From NCBI GenBank assembly GCA_002790315.1, contig PFUW01000018.1, forward strand, positions 1-11,275: DNA of 11,275 nucleotides, read 5' to 3'. The notes under the pieces are model-generated. The model was given only the letters and a program-made list of their open reading frames with translations, made no database searches and had not been told where the DNA came from. The stretch comes from Huberarchaeum crystalense [NCBI: Candidatus Huberarchaeum crystalense] (lineage in GTDB: Archaea; Huberarchaeota; Huberarchaeia; Huberarchaeales). Made by a program: the position numbers and the translations under genes. Shown piece after piece: positions 1 to 7,611 of the stretch. Each line of letters begins with the position of its first letter. The first letter of the stretch is position 1.

Positions 1-19
1 GCTGGGCGGGATTCAATCC

Positions 20-40
20 GCAAAATCCTCTGGATTTTGC
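20..40 (-). terminator. Perfect hairpin next to the serpin remnant stop
   Basis: GCAAAATCC and GGATTTTGC form a perfect 9-bp stem around a 3-base loop. The hairpin abuts the TGA (41-43) that ends the serpin remnant on the minus strand. The position suggests a former transcript end, but no T-run follows, so the terminator role is an inference from position. The flanks carry further GGATT/AATCC pieces (9-13, 15-19, 54-58). Confidence 0.3.
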
Positions 41-365
41 TCAAAGAAAGTTCGGATTTCGTCCAACAAACACCACTATTTATTAGTTGCTGCTGTTTTG
101 CTTTTTTGTAAAAAAGAGAATTAAAATAATATTTTTTTTCTCAGATTTATTGAGTTCAGAATACAACTCAAAAGCAAATTTATTATTAGCATTTACTATT
201 TCTTGGATTCCTTGTGGGGTTGAGCCAACTTCATTTAATTTTAGGGTTGTTTTAGTTCATAAAGAAAAAGAAACAATATTATTATAGCAATTAAAATAGC
301 AACTGTTAAAAATACTATTCTAAAATTTTTTTGTTTGTTTTTATTATATTATATTTATTTATCAT
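41..365 (-). pseudogene. Serpin gene remnant, internally deleted and frameshifted
   Basis: Read on the minus strand from an ATG at 365, this begins as a short basic N-terminus. After a one-base slip in the A7 run (T7 at 326-332 on the plus strand) it continues as a hydrophobic anchor, RIVFLTVAILIAIIILFLFL. A second one-base slip near 247 leads into GIQEIVNANNKFAFELYSEL, which closely matches helix A of serpins (pattern xANNxFAFDLYxxL), followed by KKNII where serpins have NIFFSPYSI. The same frame then passes into ILFFTKKQNSSN, two TAA stops (80-85), and IVVFVGRNPNFL with a TGA stop at 41-43. This resembles the serpin C-terminus, with an FLFFIRD-like strand and then an ILFxGRVxNP-like strand. 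About 300 residues, including the reactive-centre loop, are missing. The serpin identity of the N-terminal part is fairly firm; the C-terminal match is weaker. A TATA-like ATATAAAG (412-419 on the plus strand) lies upstream. Confidence 0.62.
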
Positions 366-693
366 ATTATTATTTAAATTATAATTAAAAATTAAAAAAT
401 TTGATTTAGGATATAAAGAATAGTGCGCGCTTTGGAAAAACTTATCAATTATAATAAATAAGGGTTTGGTTAGCAGCACTCACAAAATCATGCTTTTAAT
501 AGGATTTTGAAGATAAAAAGGGCTTAATGATGCGGAAAATGTGGAAAACAAAGAGATTTAAGAAAAATTAAGAAGATAAAAATTTTTATCTTTGAACTGT
601 AAGTCAATTAGCATATGGTTTTGCTTAAAAAAAGTTTTGACATTCTCTATCAAACAAAGTATTTGCGCGCTCCTTTTTTTTACTTTATTTTTT
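366..693. other. AT-rich non-coding stretch
   Basis: No convincing gene was found on either strand. The stretch holds two copies of GCGCGC (425-430 and 665-670) and a perfect 20-bp palindrome at 573-592. The only methionine-led reading frame noticed on the plus strand encodes 13 basic residues (from 530) and is not supported as a gene. It probably carries the upstream regions of the serpin remnant (leftward) and of the surface glycoprotein gene (rightward). Confidence 0.5.
573..592. repeat. 20-bp perfect palindrome
   Basis: AAGATAAAAATTTTTATCTT is its own reverse complement, with no spacer. In RNA it could form a weak A/U hairpin and in DNA a dimeric protein site. It is about 170 bases upstream of the surface glycoprotein start and outside any gene. 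Its role is unknown. Confidence 0.6.
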
Positions 694-711
694 ATTTATA
701 AAAATATATAA
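694..711 (+). promoter_or_regulatory. TATA box of the surface glycoprotein gene
   Basis: TTTATAAAAATATATAAC is a strong archaeal TATA-like element about 50-65 bases before the ATG at 760. With the usual spacing of about 25 bases, transcription would start near 730, giving a short leader. No Shine-Dalgarno sequence is visible in that leader, which contains a long T-run. Confidence 0.5.
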
Positions 712-759
712 CTTGTTTTTTTTTGTTTTTTCATTTTAAACCACATTACTAAATATATT

Positions 760-2901
760 ATGAAAAATACCTCCATTCTTTTTTTTTTGTCGCTTGCTCT
801 TGTTGTTTTGGTAGCATCTTTTGCAATTGTAAATGCCAATGAGCTTGAAATTACACTTGACGAAAAAATTAGTGTGCAAGCAGAAGGTGATGGAATGTAT
901 GTTGCATATTATAATGTGACAGGGGGTCAAGTTTCAATTATAATTAACAATTCTAATTCTGATTATATGTCTGGCGTATCTGACACCCAGCTTGCTGATA
1001 TTTGGGTACCTATCAATGATTCAAAAAGCACGCTTTTGTTTTCTACTTGCCGTGTAAATAATGCGAGCACAGCAACAACAGACGGAATTATTTCTAATAC
1101 GAGCAATTATCCGTGTGCAGCGCAAATATGTAAAATAGTTAGTGGCGGTTTATCTGATTGTTTTTGTCTTGGAGATGGAGCAGCGACAACTGTAAATAAA
1201 ATAGAAGTGCTTGATTATAATGAGCATTTAAATGGAACTTCTAATTATGATTATGTTATTCATATCAATCAACTTAATAGTAGCAAGCAAGCCACAATTC
1301 TTTGCAATCTCAACACAACAGCAATGCAAAACAATAATAATGTTGTTTTTTCTTTTGCAGAGACATACACTCCTGCTAAAATTATCAACCGCGGATGCAC
1401 AGATGTTAGTGTTGTTTTAAATGTTACAAACAATTATTCTTCATCTTGCAATATTTCAGCAACAATTCAAAAGAAATTAGCAACGCGCGGAACAGGAACT
1501 TCTTGGAGTAATTTAACATTTAATTCAGCAACTAGTGCGACTATAAACAACACTAATAATGGGGCTTCTGCTCAGTGGAATAATTTAATTTTTACACCAA
1601 GCCAAACCCAAACATTTAATTTTACAATAAGCGCCTGTCCAAATATGACTGCTAATACATCAAAACTTGAAATGGGGCGCGTGCATATTTCTTTTAGTTT
1701 AGCAAATAATTCTTGCGCAAACGAAACAAAAACAGGCCTAAAAATAGGCCATGTTTCAGCAGTTGGTTCTGGTAGAATTGAGCCGCAAAAAGGATATAAT
1801 GGAACAGATTGGAATGAAACATCAACTTTTTACAATACTGCAACTGATTTGAATTATACTGTTTACAGTATGCGGGTTTGGGCTACAAATGGAACAGTTC
1901 CTTCTGCAAGCCCTAATGATGTATCAATTTCTGGTAGTGAATGGGCAAATTGCTTGGCAACATCTCCTTCTTTTGTTACTAATGGTTCAAGTGTTGGCTG
2001 CAATGGTGTACAAAGCTTTAAATTTAATGGAACACCTGTTGTGTGGGCGCGACCACTATTTGAATTGTCTCAAGGTGGAAATCGTGGTTGGCAAACCTAT
2101 ATTCAATTTGGAAACAGCGAAAATGCAAGTTATGCTTTGGGTTCTGATTATATGTTTATTGAAAAAATATGGGTTGTAAATGATTATCTTATACGCACAG
2201 CAAAACGAGTTATCCCTATTTCTCAACCAGGTTGCTATAATATTTCAATAAATGTAACAAATATGGGGCCAAGCTGTTCGCCGTATGTTTATATATATGA
2301 TATTGTTCCGCGCAAATTTAATGAAAGTATTTCTAACTTAGTTGTATTTAAAGACGACAGTGCAGGGAATGGAGTTTTTAGTAATACTTGCGATAATATA
2401 GCAAAACCAGGCAACACAGTAACAAATGTATCGCAAGGATATTTGCTTTCATTTGCAGATTCATCTGCAAGCGAAACTTGGAGTTTAGTGAGTTGCACAA
2501 ATACTTTCAATAAATCTCAATACACAGGAAAGCAAACAATGAGCGGTAAGTATAATGGAACGGGCTATTATTGGAAATTATTCCCTCTTGCTGGCTCTGT
2601 AAGTGGTGGAGAGTGTGTAGATGGAAAGTATCAAAACCTTGAAAATATGAGTATTGAGCAAAGTGTAATGATAAGTTATACAACATGCGCAGATGAAAAT
2701 GCTACTTATTATGCAAGCGACTTGTTTATTATTGGTGTAGACCCTGCAAATGCTGAAGGCAACGCAGCACCCCCACTTTTAGCAGGAATGGGAATAATAA
2801 GTTCAAGTAGTTTATCTGAAATTCTTTTGATTTTAGCATTGGCTGCTATTTTTGGCATAATTATCTTTGTTTATAGAAGGAATCAAAAGAAAAATGAATA
2901 A
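760..2901 (+). CDS. Secreted, membrane-anchored surface glycoprotein, 713 aa
   Basis: The family is not recognised. The N-terminus is a classical signal peptide: a basic start, a hydrophobic core at residues 6-24, and likely cleavage after ANA (residue 26). One C-terminal transmembrane helix lies at about 687-705, followed by a basic tail (YRRNQKKNE), so about 660 residues should face outward. The outer part carries about 33 N-x-S/T sequons, consistent with archaeal AglB-type N-glycosylation, and many cysteines that could form disulfides. It looks rich in beta-sandwich, Ser/Thr/Asn-rich sequence without obvious internal repeats. The stop overlaps the start of the next surface-protein gene by 8 bases, so the two are probably co-transcribed. 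An S-layer or cell-contact protein is plausible but is an inference. A run of ten T (779-788) lies inside the signal-peptide codons. Confidence 0.85.
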   Translation: MKNTSILFFLSLALVVLVASFAIVNANELEITLDEKISVQAEGDGMYVAYYNVTGGQVSIIINNSNSDYMSGVSDTQLADIWVPINDSKSTLLFSTCRVNNASTATTDGIISNTSNYPCAAQICKIVSGGLSDCFCLGDGAATTVNKIEVLDYNEHLNGTSNYDYVIHINQLNSSKQATILCNLNTTAMQNNNNVVFSFAETYTPAKIINRGCTDVSVVLNVTNNYSSSCNISATIQKKLATRGTGTSWSNLTFNSATSATINNTNNGASAQWNNLIFTPSQTQTFNFTISACPNMTANTSKLEMGRVHISFSLANNSCANETKTGLKIGHVSAVGSGRIEPQKGYNGTDWNETSTFYNTATDLNYTVYSMRVWATNGTVPSASPNDVSISGSEWANCLATSPSFVTNGSSVGCNGVQSFKFNGTPVVWARPLFELSQGGNRGWQTYIQFGNSENASYALGSDYMFIEKIWVVNDYLIRTAKRVIPISQPGCYNISINVTNMGPSCSPYVYIYDIVPRKFNESISNLVVFKDDSAGNGVFSNTCDNIAKPGNTVTNVSQGYLLSFADSSASETWSLVSCTNTFNKSQYTGKQTMSGKYNGTGYYWKLFPLAGSVSGGECVDGKYQNLENMSIEQSVMISYTTCADENATYYASDLFIIGVDPANAEGNAAPPLLAGMGIISSSSLSEILLILALAAIFGIIIFVYRRNQKKNE

Positions 2902-3697
2902 ATCAATTTTATATTTATTTATTGCAACCTTTTTAACAGGAATATTACTAACCACAATCTCACCTATATATGGGCTTGATACTGATGATTCATCAGATAT
3001 TTATTTTGAACAACAAAATTATCTTATTAATTTGAATAAGAATAATGATAGTACTATCTCTCTTTTTACTACATTAAAGAACAATGGAAAAGATGCTCGC
3101 ATTTTTGGATATTTTACTTATTATTCAAACTTGCCTTTAAAAGATGTTGTATTAATTATAAATGGAGAACAAGCAGATGCGAAGAAATTGCGCGTAGAAA
3201 ATTCAATACTTACTTATGAGGGTTTATGGGAGCCATTGCCATCAGGACAAACATTAAATATATTTTTAACTCATTCTGTAGATTTTAATCCCAAAGGCAT
3301 TTTGTTTAAAGAAATTGAAATTATTCCCGGAAAATTTTATTTTAAGGATTTTTCTAACATATCTATAAAATTTGCCACGATAGCAATACAAACTCCAAAC
3401 AAAATAACATATAGCAATTATCCTAAATTTGAGATTAACTCAGCAGATGAGTATTCTGTTATTTGGCAAGATGATGGCTCTAATCGCCAATACATAGTTG
3501 AATATTCAGCAATTCCTTTTTTTAAAAATCATATTGTGCAGGGTTATTTTATTTTTTGGGTGTTTTTGTTTTTAGTTGCAGTAGGTGTGTTTTATATGTA
3601 TGAAAAAAAAGTGAGGCAAAAAGATTTTGTTGGTGTTGATCCTTTTATAGAAAAAAGTGCAGCCAAAAAGAAGAAAAAAAATAAACCAAGTAAGTAG
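2894..3697 (+). CDS. Membrane-anchored surface protein, 267 aa, unknown family
   Basis: The start is placed at ATG 2894 (MNKSILYLFIATF) rather than the in-frame ATG 27 bases upstream, because 2894 gives a clean signal peptide (likely cleaved near SPIYG, residues 23-27) and an 8-base overlap with the preceding gene. The extracellular part of about 190 residues looks all-beta, with LKNNGKDARIFGYFTYYSN reminiscent of Ig-like or CARDB-type folds, and has few sequons compared with its neighbour. One transmembrane helix lies at about 217-236 (YFIFWVFLFLVAVGVFYMY). A cytoplasmic tail of about 30 residues ends in a lysine cluster (KKKKKNKPSK). The gene arrangement suggests a partner of the 713-residue glycoprotein. 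The function is unknown. Confidence 0.8.
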   Translation: MNKSILYLFIATFLTGILLTTISPIYGLDTDDSSDIYFEQQNYLINLNKNNDSTISLFTTLKNNGKDARIFGYFTYYSNLPLKDVVLIINGEQADAKKLRVENSILTYEGLWEPLPSGQTLNIFLTHSVDFNPKGILFKEIEIIPGKFYFKDFSNISIKFATIAIQTPNKITYSNYPKFEINSADEYSVIWQDDGSNRQYIVEYSAIPFFKNHIVQGYFIFWVFLFLVAVGVFYMYEKKVRQKDFVGVDPFIEKSAAKKKKKNKPSK

Positions 3698-3813
3698 AAA
3701 GAGAAAGCAAAGCAAAAAGTAAATATATTGTGTGTGTTAAACATATTAAATAAATTTTGGCTGAAAAAAACTTTAATTTTTTAAACTTTAACAAATATAA
3801 TAATTTTAGTTTT

Positions 3814-3895
3814 TATACATTAATTAGATTTAGTTATACATTAATTAGATTTAGTTATACATTAATTAGATTTAGTTATACATTAATTAGATTTA
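3814..3895. repeat. 21-bp tandem repeat, four copies
   Basis: Units at 3814-3834, 3835-3855 and 3856-3876 are identical (TATACATTAATTAGATTTAG plus T). A fourth copy at 3877-3895 is cut short by two bases. There are no spacers, so this is not a CRISPR array. It lies between the 3' ends of two convergent genes. The unit contains TTAATTA-type palindromic sequence. A slippage product or transcription-end region is possible; neither is shown. Confidence 0.95.
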
Positions 3896-3938
3896 CTCTA
3901 TGTTTTTCTAATTTGGAATATATTATTTAGTAAAATAA

Positions 3939-5801
3939 CTATTTTTTTGCTGTTTTTTTCTCATTTGTAGAATGTGGCGCGCCATCTTTAACCACAATCA
4001 TATAAGCAACTAAAAGAACAAAATAAGATATTAAAAAGTATAAAACTACACATAACATATTGCAAGTAGTAGGCAAAAGAGGAAGAATGGGTAAGCAAGC
4101 GATGATTGCGATTGCTAGCAAGATTCTCCAAGATTTTTTTTGTTTTACTGATAAAAGCACACAACCTAAAATTAAAAGTAAAATAACAAAAGGAAGAAAT
4201 TCAGATTTTATGATGCAAAATTGCGCGCAAAACGTTTTTTCTTGATATATATAATTAATCATTGTGCTGTATGCTGTCATTGATGTATAAATAGTATATT
4301 TTCCACTTTCGCTAAGTTCAAGATAATATATTCCATTTTCATTTGTTGTAATATTTTGTTTTTTTCCAGAAAGGAACATATAAGTTAAATTAAAAAAGGG
4401 CAAAGGTTCTCCATATTGGTCTTTGACAAAAATAATTAAAATTTTATCATCTTGCCGCAATGTAATATTTGGGATTATTGTTTGTTTTTGCAAGTACACA
4501 CTAAAATTTGCTTGGTTATAACAAGTTCTGTTTATACTTGGGGCAGTAATTGAGAAATTATAAATGCCGAGTTCATTAGCTAAAAATTGCAATGTTTTGT
4601 TTTGGTAATAATAATCTATAATTTTATTTCCTGATGGAAAGATTATTTCAACACGCGCATCGTATATTGGTTGGTTGTAAACATTAAAAATATTCAATGT
4701 TGAGTTTTTGAGATAGTTGATTTTTAGTTCATAATAGATAGTCTCATTTTTTAAACAAGATTTGTATTTTTGTCGGGAAACAGAATAATGCCTTTGCTTT
4801 AGCTTAACTTGAATTGTTGGCTCTTTTATTTTTCCAGTATAATTTACAAAAAAATTTTGATCAAAAATAATGCTAAATTTTGGCAAAGACCAAAACACAG
4901 GAACATAATTTACAGAGTAATTTACAATAGGAGAATTCCAACTTTGACCTGGATTTAAAATTGTGTTTGGTGTGAAAATAAAATATTGGTTGGCATTGCA
5001 AGGTTGAGAATTACAAATAGATGTTTCATTTCCTTCCCACAAACGAATTTCTGTTAAATTTATTTGGGTTTCTGAAGGATTTGAGAAAATTGCAGATGCT
5101 TTCCAAATGTCGCCCTCGCGCGATTTTTCAACAATATTTTCAGCAGTTGTTAATGCAGAACCAAAGTAATTTTCTGTGCTATTATGTGAAGAAAGTATTT
5201 CTATTTCAGCATCTGCAAGTTGATGTGATGGCAACTTATAGGAATTTTCAAAATAAGCATAAAATGTTGTTGATGCGCTTTTATTTAAAGTTTGTTTCCA
5301 AATTACTTGGTTTTCTGAAATATTTCCATTACTTTCTTTTATTTTTCCAGGCAATGTTTTTTTAAGTGTTAGGTTTATTGGTTTGTTTAATTTGTTTTGT
5401 ATTGTGATTGCTAAATTTATGCCTGTTTTTTCATTTTCAGTTACTTGTGAGGGAACTATGCTTTCAGAGATATGCAAAATGCTTTGCGATTTGTTTCCAA
5501 AAAACTGTTTTTTTTCGCCAGATTGCAATTCATTAATAAAAATAGGGCATATTATTGTGTTGTTTTGACTATCTTTCCAATTTACAGAAGCATCGCAAGA
5601 CAGATTTATGTTCCAAATGCGGCTATTAGTAGGGTTATATATTTCAAGAGTGATTTGTTTTTCTACAATATATCGGTTATTTTGCTCAACAATATTCCCT
5701 GATTCTACAATGTTTATTTGTGGATTTAGAGCGTGCGCCGATGTAAAAATTATTAAACTCAACAAACTGAAACTCAAAAATAGTGCAATATTGTTTTTCA
5801 T
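3939..5801 (-). CDS. Large surface protein with three C-terminal membrane helices, 620 aa
   Basis: The family is not recognised. A signal peptide is clear (MKNNIALFLSFSLLSLIIF, likely cleaved after AHA at residue 24). About 500 outward-facing residues follow, with roughly 20 N-x-S/T sequons. Two segments look like carboxypeptidase-regulatory or Ig-like modules: one near residues 370-425 (NQPIYDARVEIIFPSGNK, then GIYNFSITAP) and one near 450-510 (VKDQYGEPLPFFNLTY, then NENGIYYLELSESGKYTIY). The C-terminus has three predicted helices (about 536-552, 560-577 and 582-604) and a short charged tail, unlike the single anchors of the two genes opposite. Shared style and adjacency suggest a common cell-surface role. 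The gene is divergent from the helicase gene, with a 78-base gap carrying both promoters. Confidence 0.82.
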   Translation of the reverse strand: MKNNIALFLSFSLLSLIIFTSAHALNPQINIVESGNIVEQNNRYIVEKQITLEIYNPTNSRIWNINLSCDASVNWKDSQNNTIICPIFINELQSGEKKQFFGNKSQSILHISESIVPSQVTENEKTGINLAITIQNKLNKPINLTLKKTLPGKIKESNGNISENQVIWKQTLNKSASTTFYAYFENSYKLPSHQLADAEIEILSSHNSTENYFGSALTTAENIVEKSREGDIWKASAIFSNPSETQINLTEIRLWEGNETSICNSQPCNANQYFIFTPNTILNPGQSWNSPIVNYSVNYVPVFWSLPKFSIIFDQNFFVNYTGKIKEPTIQVKLKQRHYSVSRQKYKSCLKNETIYYELKINYLKNSTLNIFNVYNQPIYDARVEIIFPSGNKIIDYYYQNKTLQFLANELGIYNFSITAPSINRTCYNQANFSVYLQKQTIIPNITLRQDDKILIIFVKDQYGEPLPFFNLTYMFLSGKKQNITTNENGIYYLELSESGKYTIYTSMTAYSTMINYIYQEKTFCAQFCIIKSEFLPFVILLLILGCVLLSVKQKKSWRILLAIAIIACLPILPLLPTTCNMLCVVLYFLISYFVLLVAYMIVVKDGAPHSTNEKKTAKK

Positions 5802-5812
5802 ATACTATTTGT

Positions 5813-5827
5813 AAAAAATATTTATGC
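5813..5827 (-). promoter_or_regulatory. TATA-like element of the 620-aa surface protein gene
   Basis: On the minus strand GCATAAATATTTTTT lies about 12-26 bases before the ATG at 5801. That spacing would put the transcription start close to the start codon (a leaderless or nearly leaderless message). The region is AT-rich throughout, so the exact element is uncertain. Confidence 0.35.
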
Positions 5828-5850
5828 AATTACTCCACTTTGTTTCGTAA

Positions 5851-5860
5851 TTTATAAATA
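5851..5860 (+). promoter_or_regulatory. TATA box of the helicase gene
   Basis: TTTATAAATA is centred about 25 bases before the ATG at 5880, the usual TATA-to-start spacing in archaea. The message is therefore probably leaderless. No Shine-Dalgarno sequence is seen. Confidence 0.5.
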
Positions 5861-5879
5861 TTTTTCTTTAAAAATATTT

Positions 5880-7424
5880 ATGCTTAAAAAACCATTGCAA
5901 TTGCGCGCATATCAACAAAACATTTTGACAAATATTTTAAACAAAAATTCGCTTGTTATTTTACCAACAGGAACAGGAAAAACCTTTCTTGCTTTGGCTT
6001 TGGCAGTTGAAAAGTTAAAAACCCACCCAAATCAAAAAATTTTAATAATGGCTCCGTCAAAACCATTAGTGCACCAGCATTTTTTGACATTTGTTGAGTT
6101 TTTAGATGCTGAAATTGTTGAAATTACAGGTCAGGTTCCTGCTTTTAATAGAGAGAAAATATATGCACAAGCAGACATTATTATAGCCACACCGCAGACA
6201 ATTGAGAATGATCTTATTACTGGTCGCTTGGACTCTAATAATTTGTCGTTTGTTGTGTTTGACGAAGCGCATCATGCGGTTTCTAATTACAGTTATGTAT
6301 TTATTTCAAAGTTTTTTCAAACAAAGGATTCAAAACCGCAACATCTTGGACTTACTGCTTCTCCTGGTAGCAACCAAGAAAAAATTGATGAAATTATAAA
6401 CAATTTGTTTATCAAACACATAGAAATTAGAAGCGAGGAAGATAAAGATATGAGTTTGTATATAATGAAAAAACAAATAGAGTGGAGAAAAATAAATTTG
6501 CCGGAACAATTTTTGAGCATAAAAAAAGCACTAACTGTTGCTTCAAAAACTTTACAAAAGCAATTATATAACTTAGGTTTTTCTGTTGAAAATAACAGCA
6601 AACGAGACTTAATCTTGCTGCAAAACAAACTTCACAACCTTGTAGCAAATAGTGGTGAAAAAACAGTTTTTCGCGCACTATCTTTGCTTGCTGGACTTAT
6701 AAAAGTAGAATATGCAATTGAACTTTTAGAAACGCAAGGGATTAGCGCACTTTTAGGGTTTTTTGAGAAATTAAAAAAGCAAAAATCAAAAGCAGCAAAA
6801 TCGCTTTTATCTGATGAAAATTTTAAATTTGCTTGTGAAAAAGCACAATATTTATCAACAGAAAAGTTGGAACACCCAAAAATACCAGAGTTAGTGAAAA
6901 TTATTGAAGAAAACAAGAACAAGCAAATCATTATATTTTCGCAATACCGTTCTACTGTTGATGTGATTATTAACTCGATTTGCGCGGTTTGTGTTCCTGT
7001 TAAGCTTATCGGGCAAAAAGAAGGGATGACACAAAAACAACAACAAGCAGCAGTTGAGCGATTTAGGCAAGGAAAATCAAATGTGCTTGTTTGCACTTCT
7101 GTTGGCGAAGAAGGCTTAGATATTTTGGGGGTAGATATTGCTATTTTTTTTGAAGCAGTTCCGTCTGAAATCCGCGCAATTCAACGCGCAGGCAGAGTGG
7201 CGCGCCACAAAGTTGGCAAAATAATTATTTTCTTGGCAAAAGGAACGCGCGACGAGGTTTATTTTTGGAGCGCGCAATGGAAAAAAAAGCAAATGAAAAA
7301 AACAATAGATATTTTAAAAAATAACAACTTTGCTGATAAATCTTGGCAACCAGATAAAAATTCTTTTGCTGATAAATCTTCATCTTCAAGCAAAAGTCAT
7401 AAGAATCTTTTGGATTTTGAATAA
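5880..7424 (+). CDS. hef: Hef/FANCM-type SF2 DNA helicase, stand-alone, 514 aa
   Basis: This is an ATP-dependent DNA helicase/translocase of the archaeal Hef family, which acts on stalled forks and branched DNA. RecA domain 1 has the Q-motif-like LRAYQQNI (8-15), Walker A PTGTGKT (29-35), motif Ia APSKPLVHQH (58-67), DEAH (128-131) and TAS (159-161). A helical insert at about 200-335 matches the thumb-like insert of Hef, MDA5 and FANCM. RecA domain 2 has IIFSQYRST (351-359), TSVGEEGLDI (406-415) and motif VI QRAGRVAR (435-442). Motif VI is unusual, since the family normally has GRTGR. Hef also carries an ERCC4 nuclease in the same chain; here the protein ends after the helicase, and the nuclease is encoded separately at 8476. 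The tail (about 484-506) has a duplicated FADKS segment and ends LLDFE, faintly like a PCNA-binding box. Confidence 0.93.
   Translation: MLKKPLQLRAYQQNILTNILNKNSLVILPTGTGKTFLALALAVEKLKTHPNQKILIMAPSKPLVHQHFLTFVEFLDAEIVEITGQVPAFNREKIYAQADIIIATPQTIENDLITGRLDSNNLSFVVFDEAHHAVSNYSYVFISKFFQTKDSKPQHLGLTASPGSNQEKIDEIINNLFIKHIEIRSEEDKDMSLYIMKKQIEWRKINLPEQFLSIKKALTVASKTLQKQLYNLGFSVENNSKRDLILLQNKLHNLVANSGEKTVFRALSLLAGLIKVEYAIELLETQGISALLGFFEKLKKQKSKAAKSLLSDENFKFACEKAQYLSTEKLEHPKIPELVKIIEENKNKQIIIFSQYRSTVDVIINSICAVCVPVKLIGQKEGMTQKQQQAAVERFRQGKSNVLVCTSVGEEGLDILGVDIAIFFEAVPSEIRAIQRAGRVARHKVGKIIIFLAKGTRDEVYFWSAQWKKKQMKKTIDILKNNNFADKSWQPDKNSFADKSSSSSKSHKNLLDFE
7329..7380 (+). repeat. 16-bp direct repeat in the helicase tail
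   Basis: TTTGCTGATAAATCTT occurs at 7329-7344 and again at 7365-7380. The 36-base spacing keeps the reading frame and duplicates FADKS in the protein. It lies in the low-complexity tail after the last helicase motif, so it probably does not affect catalysis. Confidence 0.9.
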
Positions 7425-7441
7425 GTGTAGGTATTAATATG

Positions 7442-7611
7442 TTTAGTTTGAATAAGCAATAATTAATAGTGAAATGTTTAGATTTGTTAATAAGCAACAA
7501 TTAATAATAAAACATTTAGATTTGTTAATAAGCAACAATTAATAATAAAATATTTAGATTTGTTAATATAAAATACTTAGTGGTAAAATGTTTAGTTTGT
7601 TAATAAGCATT
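7442..7611. repeat. 38-bp tandem repeat reaching the PP-loop gene start
   Basis: Five diverging copies lie at 7442-7476 (35 bp), 7477-7514, 7515-7552, 7553-7590 and a partial copy at 7591-7611. Copies 2 and 3 are nearly identical; the others have drifted. Each begins TTTAGATTTGTTAATAAGC or a close variant. The fourth copy carries the likely TATA box (around 7565-7574), and the last stops right at the chosen start codon of the next gene. Short methionine-led frames inside the array are by-products of the repeat. Confidence 0.92.
7563..7578 (+). promoter_or_regulatory. TATA-like element of the PP-loop/nuclease pair
   Basis: TTAATATAAAATACTT in the fourth repeat copy is the best TATA candidate. 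It implies a transcription start near 7595-7602, just upstream of ATG 7612 and downstream of the alternative ATG at 7588. It would drive the PP-loop gene and probably the nuclease gene 15 bases further on. Confidence 0.4.

Noticed and set aside
3-86. C-terminal end of a plus-strand gene entering from the left (frame ending FRPTNTTIY, stop at 84-86)
   Set aside because: All three plus frames are open here, so the open frame carries little weight, and the region overlaps the serpin remnant on the other strand. It cannot be excluded without upstream sequence.
1-90. tRNA-Ser-like fold on the minus strand (anticodon-arm-like GGACGAAATCC, a variable-arm-like hairpin and a T-arm-like GATTGAATCCCGC)
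   Set aside because: The anticodon loop is two bases short, the T-loop lacks the conserved C, and the acceptor strands do not pair. The minus-strand serpin reading explains 41-90 better.
87-287. 66-residue plus-strand ORF
   Set aside because: It is antisense to the serpin remnant and has no domain, promoter or codon signal of its own.
530-571. 13-residue basic micro-ORF (MRKMWKTKRFKKN)
   Set aside because: It is too short, shows no match to small ribosomal proteins, and has no convincing promoter.
2867-2893. Longer start for the 267-residue surface protein
   Set aside because: It puts nine polar and basic residues before a good signal peptide and lengthens the overlap with the upstream gene.
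6632-7096. 154-residue minus-strand ORF inside the helicase gene
   Set aside because: It is a shadow frame of a gene with complete helicase motifs.
7588-7611. Longer start for the PP-loop ATPase
   Set aside because: These codons are part of the fifth 38-bp repeat copy and lie too close to the TATA candidate.
7442-7611. CRISPR array
   Set aside because: Copies are head-to-tail and diverging, with no unique spacers and no cas genes. The same applies to the arrays at 3814 and 9173.
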